A stretch of 64,000 bases of DNA from assembly GCA_021234155.1 (NCBI GenBank), contig JAJEKV010000006.1, positions 9,763,003-9,827,002 of the forward strand. Reading direction: 5' to 3'. Positions 1 to 11,022 of the stretch are shown here, piece by piece (the first letter of the stretch is position 1; each line of letters opens with the position of its first letter). Source of the stretch: Isoetes taiwanensis (Eukaryota > Streptophyta > Lycopodiopsida > Isoetales > Isoetaceae). Both the position numbers and the translations under genes were made by a program. The notes beneath the pieces were generated by a model. That model did not search any database. It was given only the letters and a program-made list of their open reading frames with translations, and was not told where the DNA came from.

Positions 1-2080
1 TATCTCTCAGGCGAGACACGCGTGGCTTACAATCGAGAAACAGGTCCAAGATGATGTCCATCACAAGCGTGCATAAACATGTACCGCACTTATCCGATTC
101 ACATGTTTCCTTATTGTTTTGTAACTATTTGTGTCCTTGGACAATGTCGAGTGAAAAAAAAGGGTCAAAGAAATGAAAGGGATGGCTCATTCCTTGGAGA
201 ATCAAGTAGTATTCCATGTATCGCAAACATATGCATATCATCGACACAATCGATGATCACAAATCGATGAAAGTATCACCTTGAGAAGAGGAGGATCAAT
301 TGATCATTGAACCACTTGATATCGCCTTCCAAAATTTTGATGTCGGTGGAGATAATCCGCGACGTTTCAGTTCCACTCAAAGACCACTTCCGGATGTGTA
401 TTTGGCTTTAGATAGTCGGGGATGCCAAGCTCTATCATCTCTAGTTCTAAACATACACGAGAACATTTGCTCACAATCCATTCAAATATTTTAAATTGAA
501 AAAGTACAACACATATCATAGAATTTTTTTTACTTATATTGACTTTCAAAGAGTTTTACAAGATTCATTTATGAAAATACTTGTCGAGCATTTTCATGCA
601 GTTGTGCGACTCTTCAGAATCCCACATGTTCCACATTTGATGTTCCTTCACATAAGCCGGGCACACTTTACGCGGCCTTAAGTCCCTCTAGCCATGGTTT
701 GAGTTGCTCCAAAAGGAAATTGAATCCAACCCCGCCGGGAGCAAAACTATTTGGACATATCATTGTGTTCGGCTGGTTGGTACACTTTGGACAGATCCTT
801 AAGGAAAATTGGCTTATTAACCACTTTTAATTTTGTGTTGGTGCAGTCATCCTGATTCCAAATAAAAAGAAATCTGCCCTTATATTCCTCGCAAAGAACT
901 TTCTCATCAACAATTCAACATTACTCTTAGCCATGCCGACCACAATGCAATCTCAAATTTTGAAAACACCATTCTAAGAACTCCTGTAATCCAGGCCTGG
1001 AAACTGCTAACTTTTGATGGTTCAATTTCTGGATGGTCACTTCTGGCTCAGCCGATGCAGGGATCCTCTCTTTCAAGTCATAAAACTTGCCTAAAACCCC
1101 ATTAAAATCCAGAACAAGGAGAATTTCGCTTAACCTCTTGGTTTTTCTTGGTTGAGGTTGTATTGGACTCGTTGAGCGGTCAGCATTATGTCCGGGATCC
1201 GGGGTCTCTTTGTCAACTTCATCACCGCATCAACATTTGGCTCATGTTCAAACCAAAACTTTTTTCTCGGGTGAAGGACCCCGCAGAAATGAATCTCAAG
1301 GGAATTAATTTCCCCCTAAAGATGCACTAGGAATCTCTTCGCGGATGGCTTCCGGTTGCGAGAGCATTTATCTCTAACATAATTGAAATGAGGAAGACCA
1401 CGAAAAATACAAAAAATAAATCATGTATGTGGCATCGGTTTACTTGATACGACTGCATTCAGTTCACTATCCAAATTTCGTTTTGGAGTCTCCACCGCCG
1501 CCGGCCGGGGATTGACTTAGGAGTATCAAATGGGTGAATTCTAGGTACAACCCGGAGGTATCTTGCGCCTCATAACCCGATCGAGGCGTGGATAACTGTT
1601 GGATATCCTTGGTCTCAAATTTCTGCAATTCTGCAAACACTAAGTCAGTAGACCTGTGACAACATCAGTAAACATTCCTAGGATGGGTCCTATGATACAA
1701 CTAGTTGGCCGGTCTTGAAGTGGTGTTCTCATTGAGCTTTGTAAAACATTGAGTACAAATGGATCCCTCACTAGGGGTAGATAAATTTGGAAATATGAAT
1801 TTTTAAATGCTTTGAAACTAGACAATCATCGAGAGCATGATGATACTGAAGAATACAACATAAAAGATGGGTTTATCCGCCACTTGGTCGATGCAAAGGT
1901 GAGAAGACCTGGTGACTGCTTCTCATCAGGAAGAAGAACCACGCCTTCTTAGGTTTTTGAGGAAAACCCAAGCAAATAGTTGAAGCACGACCCCACGCGC
2001 TCTGGCAACCACAAGACCTTAAAAAATCCTGCAGAGTCAAGGCTGAAAGAAAAATAACCCGTCAATGAGTTAGATGCCAT
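1..2080. other. Non-coding stretch, no gene recognised (copy A)
   Basis: No convincing coding region. It matches 17390-19400 of copy B. A ~38-bp segment at about 1672-1709 (starting CATTCCTAGGATGGGTCC) occurs again at about 2782-2820 and at the matching places in copy B. Its reverse complement contains a TATCATAGG stretch loosely like a tRNA-Met primer-binding site, but it is not placed next to a clear LTR. Confidence 0.5.
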
Positions 2081-2091
2081 AGGCAAGAAGA

Positions 2092-2393
2092 CTCGGAGGC
2101 TCCAAGGCCACGCCGAGAAAGAAACAACAGCCGACCAATCGGGAACCGTCCACGGAATGACCATCGCGGGAAAAAACAACCGATTAGTGCTGCCTCGGAG
2201 GCTACAGCGCCACGCCGAGAAAAAACATGAATAATAAATATTGACTCAGAGCCTACAATGCCATATCGAGAGAAAACATGAATGAATAAATGAAATACTG
2301 TAATGATAAGTATGTCTCGGAGGCTACAGTGCCACGCCGAGAAAAAAGAAATGAAAAATAAGAACGTCTCGGAGGCTACAGTGCCACGCCGAG
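2092..2393 (+). repeat. Five 26-nt imperfect palindromes in a loose array (copy A)
   Basis: Copies lie at 2092-2117, 2194-2219, 2245-2270, 2316-2341 and 2368-2393. Each starts CTCGG (CTCAG in the third), ends CCGAG (ATCGAG in the third), and has a centre around GGCTACAGTGCC. Spacers are A-rich with AAAAATGAA-like runs. The last two copies share a near-identical downstream spacer. The counterpart in copy B (about 19412-19760) is strongly degraded. CTCGG and CCGAG are complementary, so each copy could form a hairpin. Confidence 0.75.
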
Positions 2394-2627
2394 AAAAAAT
2401 GAAAAATAAGAACGTGTGCACTTTCATTAAACTAGAAAGAAACAAAGAGGATAATAGCTACTGCAGAGCGACCCAAGAAGTGTAGACAAATAGACACATA
2501 CAAATGACCAACCGACTAAAAGGAAATGAAGCAACTTTAACGATGGAACAGGAAATGAGAAAAAGGGGAAAACTGACGAAGATATGACCAACAAGCTCGG
2601 ATATGATAAAGGGAGAGGGGGGCGGGA

Positions 2628-2785
2628 AACTTGTGGAGCTAGAAAAGAGCAACAAGGAAAAGAAGCTCAAGAGAACGCCGATGATTGCAAATGAGGAAGG
2701 AGGCGGTATAAATAGGAGATGCAGATAGGACGTCCCCATCCAAGGAATGTCGGTTCTATTGCTATCACAATAGAACCGTGGCATT
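2628..2785 (+). repeat. LTR-like direct repeat with TATA box and hairpin (copy A, left)
   Basis: This ~157-bp segment recurs at 8583-8735. If trimmed to TGTGGAGC...GTGGCA it has the TG...CA ends of an LTR, though far shorter than usual. It contains a TATA box (TATAAAT, 2707-2713). About 45 bases further on is a perfect 11-bp-stem hairpin (CGGTTCTATTG / CAATAGAACCG, 2751-2778). No convincing primer-binding site or polypurine tract adjoins it, so the LTR reading is tentative. Confidence 0.5.
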
Positions 2786-3376
2786 CCTAGGATGGGTCCT
2801 ATGATACTACTAGTTGGCCGATAGAAGAGGAATCTACCTCAAAGGAATGGAGCAAGCCAAAACGTCAAGAAAATAGAAGGCAAAAGGTGAAATGAAGGGG
2901 AAACATGCCAAAAATGATGAATAGAACAAATCAGGAAAAAGGGGCAACCCAACACAACTACAAAGCAAGGATGACATAAAACGGGGATAACGAGAGTAGA
3001 GGGCAAAGAACAAGGAAAAGAGAATTAAGGTGAATCAAGCCATGATAAAAATAGAAATGAACGCTATGCATTCCAGAAAGACTATGGACTGAGGGAACTA
3101 ATGGAGTCATTGGAATAGAAGAAGCAAGACCAAAGTGGAGGAAAAACGAGGCAATAAGCAAAAAGCAAGAAGGGCATGACGCAAAGAAGTTAAGGGGGTC
3201 AAAGTGGAGCACAAGGAAAATAGAAAGAAAAGACAAGGCAAATAAAAGCAACGACAGAAAAGGCACGACCCAAAGGAGTAACAGGGTCGAACTGGAATAG
3301 ACAAATAAACTAAAAAAGGAATTAAAAGAGCGACAAGAACCCAACAAAAAACTGAGAAGGAAAACACATAAATACG

Positions 3377-3478
3377 TAAAGCACGTAGACTAAACGATAT
3401 AGAATAATACTTTTATGGATATATACATAAAGCACATAGACTAAAACAATATAGAATAATACTTTTATGGATATATGC
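3377..3478 (+). repeat. 51-bp tandem duplication (copy A)
   Basis: Two units, 3377-3427 and 3428-3478, both starting TAAAGCAC and sharing ATAGAATAATACTTTTATGG. The pair is also present in copy B at about 20757-20864, so it predates the large duplication. Confidence 0.75.
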
Positions 3479-6400
3479 ACCAAAGGATCCAAACTCCAAA
3501 ACCTAAACCTATCACCGCAGAAAGGATAAAAAATACGTCAAGGCAAATAGAACAAACAAGAACCAATGAGAACCCAAAAAGGGAACAAGGAGAAGGCGGG
3601 TGAACTAAACAAAGGAACTGACGGAGTATGTGCATAAAGTACAAGAGGTAATGAAAAAATGATCAACAAGGCCAAAGAGGATGAACTGGACTAACAAACC
3701 GAGCAAACTAAGATAAGGAGGGCAATAGGTGGAAGCAAACTGATGGAAAAATGGGCGAAACAAGATGCTTAGTATGAAAGAGACAAATGGGACAAATAAA
3801 AGAAAACATAGCTAAGCAAGGCTAGTGGGGAAACTTGGATAACCAGGGTAACGGGCAAGAACATCATAGATTGTCATCAGTGGGGCAAAACAATATTAAG
3901 GCGGCTCAAGAGATGAGCTGCGCAAACACAAGAGACAGGACAAATAAGGAACAGATGAACTAAGATGATACAAGAGGTTACTCGACCAAACAGAGCAGAA
4001 ATGACAAAAAGGAACTGGAGCAACTGGAGAAATAGACAAACGAACCAAATCGATTGAAAAACGATTTAAGAAGTCAACGATTGAACGAAGGAGCGAGGAT
4101 AAAAAGAATTTGTGAAAAAGATAGATAAATAAATAAGAAATGACCCAAAAAAGAATCAAATAACTAAGTGAAAATCAGACAAGGATCACACCAGCATATA
4201 TGGAGCAAAAGAACAAATAAAGAACAAACCAAAAGAAGAAAAGAACTAATTGAGAACAAAGACAAAATGACAAACAAAACACAATTGGAAAGAATATGGA
4301 ATCATAAAAAAGGAACAAAATATATGTGGAACATAGAGCAAAATGAACAACGAGACTATAGAGAGCAGATACATGAAATAAGCTGCAAAAGAAATGGGTT
4401 AAACAAAGCAAGTGATAATAAACACAAACCAAGTCCAAAAAGAACAACAGAAAATAACAAAAACGAGCAAATAGAACAATACGACACATAGGAGCCGCTA
4501 ACATGAGCAAAAGAACAAGGGAATGAGACTAAATGAAGCACCTCAAAATTGACGACACAAAGACATACCACAGCTATAGCGTCTAAGGTAATAAAACAAC
4601 CAGGTCGCCTACATCTAAAAATAACGGAATGGAAAGACAACGATCAAAGATGAAAAGAGAACTGGGGAAAAGAGACAACTAGAGGTAAAGGCACAAAGGA
4701 TGCCCATGTGTAACCGATCAAGAATCCAAAACGCACATAGCCCTGAACAAGATAAGAGCCAACCAACACACAAGACTGAGACATTAAGCTCTACGAAAAA
4801 TCACGCCAACCAAAACTAGACCATTAAGACTAACAAGAGTGCATGGAAACAAGACAAGAGTGGATGGAGAAGATCAATCATCTAAAACAAAGGCTAGAAC
4901 AATGCAAAGAACGTAACCATGTACATATTCATCGAAACCTGAATGAATCAACAAACAATAAACATACAAAAGCTTGAGAGAGAACTTGATGAAGATTATG
5001 GAACACGGAACTCTAGCAACCAGGCCATCTCTCCGATAAATGAATGTATCTAAGGCACTAGAGCCGTCCAGTCAATGTAGACAAACCTAGGAGTTACTTC
5101 CCTCTATAGGATGGAAAAGAGACACTCTAGCAAGAACAATGGAAGAAAACCAACAAGAAGAAGAATAGAATAGTAAAGATGGAACATGCCGCAGAATGAA
5201 AAGATACAAATGTTATAAAAGAAGTCAACTAGACAACCAACCATGTTGGTACTATATGCTAAATGGGTGGTCACATCGCGAAAACAAAATTACCATGCAA
5301 AATCATCTCTAAATGAAATCAAACCAGATGCGTGTTCCAATGACTTGAAGCTATAAGGTGCAAGAGATGCCAATATTGAGAATGCGAAGAGAATTCAGGG
5401 AATAGCTATATAATGAACTAGGCATCAACTCAAGGTACTAAATGCCCAAGCGGGATGCTCTCACCAAAAAATGAAGCTCCTTGTGCAAAACTGCACATAT
5501 GCAAAGAGCGAATTTACCTGGATCCAGACAAAATCGAATTGCATCGTCAAGTAACATATGTAAGATGATGATACAAATTCTCAGTCGCCTCCATGCAGAT
5601 GAAAACTTGGACCACAGCGAAGGAAAGGAAATGCGATTAGATGGCAAGGTTAGAAGGTGTAAAGCACCACCTCTAAACGCTAGAGCAAAAATAGAAAACA
5701 AGTATATGAGAAACCAAAAAAATGTGTGCAATGATCCACGACTATGAAAGAAAAACCTAGATGTCAAAAACTTATTCCAAACAAATGTTGGAGAAACAAT
5801 TGAAAAACCAAATATGAAAAACCAAAAATTGATGCAATGACCCCTAACGTGACTAGCACGAGTCCCCTACAAAATTAGATCCAATAGTGCATACATGCAT
5901 AAAAATAATGACGAGAAACCAATCCTATAGACCCCTTGAGAATCCATGAGCTATAAAGGGAGCCATATGGAACCATCGAATACAACCGACTAAAGGCAAA
6001 GAATCCTATGATATAGAACACTGAAGCCACATATCCATCAAAGGGAGCACATGGAACCATCAAACAAACATGATCGACTAATGAAAAAGGATCCCATGAA
6101 CCAAGAAGCCATCTGGAGAAATGTATAGGATTTAAATTTTTGTACGAGACAAAGGGCAATTGGAAAGATGGCAAGTTTATCAGTGTTCACAAGGCCAGGA
6201 ACCCAAAAAGTTAGGCTAATAAAAATCGAAAGAAGACAACCAGAGCCAAAGGTGAATCATGAAACAACAGTAATAAGGCTTGACTGCCACTTAAGAACCC
6301 CACCTTGAAGGGAGAGTTGAAACCAAGGGAGAATGATGCAAACAACATCAACCAAGAATTGCAAACAGAACAACTTAGATAATATCTATAATATGTGTAT

Positions 6401-6899
6401 AATATAGCAAATAAAATGATCATAATATAGCAAATAAAATGATCAGTACAATAGGAATCATATCAAGGATTAGGTAAACTATCCAAGCTCTTAAAAACCA
6501 TGAATTCGAAACAATAGCAACCATATGCAAGAAGCCCGTAAAAACTCCACGATCAATGCCAGAGCCACATATGCGTCCATATCACAAAAATCCCAAGATC
6601 CCAAACCATGCAAAACCAATCGGGTATAAAAGTACAAAGAAAATGCAAGAGTGAAAAGACACAAACATAAAGGTCATAAGAATGTGAGATTATAAGGTAA
6701 ACATACCTCCCATAATCCCATCTTATGAGTAGAATTGCCAAAGATGAAAAACATGAATGTATAGGAGCCATAGCCTCTACCAAAGAGATGAAGCACAAAT
6801 TTTCTACTAATGTAACGCACCCATTAAACCAATTGAAAAGCTTGAAGTTTAACCCGAAAAATCCATACCCCATTACCATAGAATTCCAAAACCAAGTTC

Positions 6900-9620
6900 A
6901 AGATAGGCGTCAACCCCTAACCTGAAAATCAGGACAGAATGTGAGCAATCGGTCACCGGGGCTCACCAAGATGCATGGGCGGCCACGCATCCAATGAACC
7001 GTGGGCCTGGTCTAGAGGATGCAGATGGACACCTGGTCGCCACGGGGTCCGCCATGCACGATGAGGAGACGAGGCCGCTGGACAAGACAGTCGCAGATGA
7101 AACCCCGACAACTAATTATGAGAATGGGCCTGGCTCATTCCTCTCGGTGACCCCAAATGAGCCCCGGCCGACCTGCATTCGGTTTCATCTCTACCAAAAA
7201 TAAGGAACCAAAGTCTCGCAAAGCCTCCAGAGAAACTTATGCAACAGAGCCAGAGGCGTTAACAGACAAACGTAATGGCACAAATGGAGAGCCAAGCAAT
7301 GGCCAAGAAATAAATATCGAAAAGGCAAAGTCAAGAGAAAAATGTATAACACTCTGTGATACACCCACTTATCCGAGAGAGCCCCGACGAAGTGGAAGCC
7401 GAGCAAACTTTATAAAGATTTCGTCCGGCATCTGATGTGGAATTGGGTGGCATTGGAACCACCGGGTCGGGATCTCGCAGACCATGATGATAAAACCAGA
7501 CACTTCCAGAACCCAGACACCTGCTAGCTCCCCGAGATCAAACTAGGCTTGGTAGGATCAGGCATCGCATAACCACAAAGGGGAGAAATCACTATTCATA
7601 TGCAATCAATCGATCAATAGCCTACAAGTAACAAATAGAAGAAGAAAACTCAGGATGAGTTCCATGCTTGTAGCAGCCAACCACAAAGCAAAGCGGCACC
7701 ATCCGCATTAGATTTGATTCTTGTGTAGCCAACCAAGTGACCTCATTGTATCCTTGGTGACCATACCCTGCCTGCGCAAAGATCAAACGGCTCCCAATAA
7801 TACTATATCACAATACTCATCTCTGACGGGACCGGTCCAAGATCCCCATCTGAAGCCCGGCTATATAAAACCCAACGGGGTAAGCAAAGCGTCCGAGATT
7901 TAAAACCCTTCTGTAGACTAAAAATGCAGGCCGAAGAAAAAATTAGCAGCCATACGGTGGCACCTATTCAAGCAAACATTCATGAGTAAATGTTTGCTCT
8001 TTGGGGCCTCACGCCAAAGCGACAAGCACGGTACAAACCAATCCAAGTCTGCGCTAAGTAATCCACAAAGGGGTTAGAAAAAGCGAAACACAATACGGGA
8101 CCTCGATTCGGATGGAATGGTGCAACCGACGAATCAACAAAATAAACCGACCAAAAGGTGCAAGCAAAGATAAAGAAGATAGAAGGCCTTAATATTATCT
8201 CGCCTATTCAAGCACGATGAACCACGTAAAGCAAAAATTAATCTCCGATAAATCGAAAACAACCGGGCCGTGACTATCACCAACGGGGAAGCACAAGACA
8301 CATAAAAATACCTAATAATTCATCGAAAACATGAATAGAGACCACAATCATCGATTCAATAATAAAACCTGGTCCACATCAATCATCGCTTCAAATACAA
8401 ACCCGGGGTTGATGTAAGAAAAACTAGAAAATCGTGTTGATAGTATCCGCCTATCCAAATAAGTTCTATCAAGATCCGAATGATAGCAATGGTTGAATCA
8501 GAGGCGGCAAAAAAGGCAAGGAAATCTGCAAGAAAGAAAAGACATTCAAATGGTAGATGATTGATACCAAACTGCTAGGATAAACTTGTGGAGCTAGAAA
8601 AGAGCAACAAGGAAAAGAAGCTCAAGAGAACGCCGATGATTGCAAATGAGGAAGGAGGCGGTATAAATAGGAGATGCAGATAGGACGTCCCATCCAGGAA
8701 TGTCGCCCTATTGCTATCACAATAGAACCGTGGCATTAGTTAAGGCACTTACTTGTGTCTATTGGTTCTTGTGGTACCACTCGAACACCAAAAGCCAAAA
8801 GCCATGTCTCAGTCATAATGTGGGCACAACTGGGGCTGCAGCGGGTTCTAGAGTGTCTGCAAAACAAATTCAAAATCAATAGAGTCTTTAGACGAGGGTT
8901 AGAGATGATAATATTTTACCTCAAATGGTGTGATAGACATGGAATGTGATATCAGACTCGTGATTCTCGCTATCACAACCGGCAACATTTTACCCTCCCA
9001 TTTCGACAACGTCCACAAAATGGACAATTTTCATCACCCTCTTCTTATAGAAGTATTGAAGTGCAGGATCTAAAGGAGTGTCATGACCACTCACGCCGTA
9101 AAAAAATCTCAAATCTTTTGCATTCCCGAGATAGCAGCTCCGGAAGAAAGAAGTCTTCACATGCCTTTAGCTCAATTTAGGTTTACGCTAATTCCTTATT
9201 CCCCAATTGTTATTTCGGGCAACACCTTTTGTACCATTTAGCTCTTTAGTTTGGTTAAGCACAACCCAACACCCTACTGCTGCTTTGGTTCTTGTCATGA
9301 TTATTGCCATTTTATGCAAACACGACTCTAATTCGATGTTTTATGCTCCATCAACTCAATCTTTCTTTTGATATCATTTTCCTATCCTCGCTTGCTTGCA
9401 ATCGTTTAACACATCTATCAAACCTAGCCGACAAGCTGACCCAACCATTCCTTCACCAAGTCTCGCCATAGTTCGCAAAACAAAAACACTACGATAATAA
9501 CCGACCTAACATAGTAAGCCACGTCTTGATGGAAAACCACAATCACACCACACAACACAAGGTAGTCTCTACACCACCATACCACACCACACACAACATA
9601 CGCTGCAGTACACATACCAC
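6900..9620. other. Non-coding stretch, no gene recognised (copy A)
   Basis: Apart from the LTR-like repeat at 8583-8735, nothing recognisable. Around 6990-7200 the sequence is GC-rich compared with its surroundings and corresponds to the rearranged patch at 24160-24420 in copy B. Minus-strand frames near 9050-9450 resemble a charged, lysine- and glutamate-rich protein piece but are broken and unidentified. Confidence 0.4.
8583..8735 (+). repeat. LTR-like direct repeat with TATA box (copy A, right)
   Basis: Partner of 2628-2785, about 5.96 kb away in the same orientation; TATAAAT is at 8662-8668. The left arm of the hairpin is altered here while the right arm is intact. Similarity stops on both sides within a few bases of the same points as in the left copy, which defines the repeat unit. 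Confidence 0.5.
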
Positions 9621-9627
9621 AACAGCT

Positions 9628-10046
9628 GTGGTGGTGGTGGTGGTGTGGTGGTGGTGGGGGTGGTGGTGTGTGTGGTGGTGGTGGTGGTGGTGTGTGTGTG
9701 GTGGTGGGGTTTGGGTGGTGGTGGGGTGTGTGGTGGTGGTGGAGTGGGGTGTGGGACATGGTGGAGTGTGGTGATGGGGTGTGGTGGTGGGGTGTGGTGT
9801 GGTGGTGGTGGGGTGTGGTGGTGGGGTGTGTGGTGTGGTGGTGGAGTGAGTGTGGTGGTGGTGGATTGTGGTGTGGGACATGGTGGTGGAGTCCTGTGGT
9901 GGTGGTGGTGGTGGTGGTGGAGTGGGTGGTGGTGGAGTGTGTGGTGGTGGTGGTGGAGTGTGGTGGTGGTGTGCGGTGTGGGAGTGTGGCGGTGGGAGAT
10001 GGTAGAGTATAGTGGTGGGAGATGGTGGGGGGTGTGGTGTGGGACA
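9628..10046 (+). repeat. (GTG)n-type microsatellite, ~420 bp (copy A)
   Basis: An almost uninterrupted run of GTG/GGTGT repeats with occasional GGAGT or GGACAT interruptions. It is flanked by CAC-rich sequence on both sides (9540-9625 and 10056-10080), so the strand can fold back on itself. Frames through it read as glycine/tryptophan/valine on one strand and histidine/threonine/proline on the other. These are repeat artefacts, not genes. Confidence 0.9.
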
Positions 10047-10439
10047 GGATGCCAACAACTCACCACCACCACCACATACCTCATCTATCATTGGCATCCA
10101 TTGCAATAAATGCCCAGATGGCATCATAGAGACACAACATGACAATAACTAATGCAAAATGGTAGAACATACCGATTCTTGAAGTGGATTTGATGTTACC
10201 TTTTGGATAGAAACAATCTAGATCAAGTTGAGATTTTTTACATTTGTAACACAACTAATAATTGAACATACCGCAATGGCATGTTTTGGTCTCGAGTTTG
10301 CAGATTGAATTGTGAGTTCGAATGTGTGTCTAGAGGAACCTAATTTGGTTTTTCCCTATCATCTTCATCATCTACTGGCTACTTTTACTATTTTCCTCCT
10401 CACAGTTGGATTTGCCTATGTCTTTCTTTGGGTCTAGAA

Positions 10440-10910
10440 GAACCGGCTACTCAAAGTTTCTCATATGAGTGAGTTTTATAATAATCCGAGAAGCTCTTCC
10501 AATTAACAACCTCCCTTTATATGTCTGATAATAAGCCACCGCCGTGTTCCAGAGCCATTCCACCCATGTATGTGGCTTCCCCGTAATTTTTTGTAAATTT
10601 GCATGAACTTTTGTATTGTTCATTGCTCGATTCTTCAACCCGCATAAGAAAACATATGCCTTAATTTTTCAGTTTGAACAAAACATTTGGGGGAAAATAT
10701 CTGTAGCTTTATTTGGAACTCTGTCATCCCAAAGCTTTTTTAGATCTTCGTGGGGCACAATCTCTTGTTTGAGGAGAGATTTCATCGTAAACCAGTGGCG
10801 TTCAATTCTGACTTCATTAGGGTTCAATCGCAAGAAGCGGCAAAAAAGAAGAAGAGGTGATTATTTCTTAATTCAAAAGGTGGACAATGACGTGGCATAA
10901 ATTCAAATAA
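10440..10910 (-). pseudogene. Unidentified coding-like stretch, minus strand (copy A)
   Basis: Read on the minus strand, two blocks look like real protein rather than random translation. About 10900-10690 gives a charged block with KSLLKQEIVPHEDLKKLWDD. About 10640-10447 gives a block with ITGKPHTWVEWLWN. The break between them may be an intron or a frameshift. The same blocks occur in copy B (27770-28240) with different damage. I do not recognise the family; a transposon-encoded protein or a captured gene fragment are both possible. No start or stop can be assigned. Confidence 0.35.
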
Positions 10911-11022
10911 CCGACGCCATTAAATTACTCAATCTCCGCTTTGGTATGCACCACCCCGATTCTACCAATTAAAGTGGTGCCAAAATGTGGCGCTCAAAAT
11001 GCACGCTTTTTATTACACCACA

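Larger units (their letters stand above)
2440..6900. other. A-rich, T-poor strand-asymmetric block (copy A)
   Basis: The + strand is dominated by A (close to half of the bases by eye) with very few T (about one in ten in the densest part, 3000-4500). The minus strand is therefore T/C-rich and opens long phenylalanine-, leucine- and serine-rich frames without protein-family features. I see no gene here. Skew of this size over more than 4 kb is uncommon in plant intergenic DNA and is shared with copy B. Confidence 0.7.

Noticed and set aside
1672-1709. tRNA-Met primer-binding site
   Set aside because: The TATCATAGG match is partial, lies on the minus strand and does not adjoin an LTR end; it also recurs at 2782 without one.
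2458-4640. Minus-strand frames rich in F, L, S and C that look like membrane proteins
   Set aside because: Explained by the T/C-rich minus strand of the A-rich block. Overlapping frames in several phases give the same composition and neither copy keeps them intact.
9543-10145. Long histidine/proline/threonine- and glycine/tryptophan/valine-rich open frames
   Set aside because: Pure translation of the (GTG)n microsatellite on both strands; no start context, no conserved non-repeat sequence. Same for 26796-27481.
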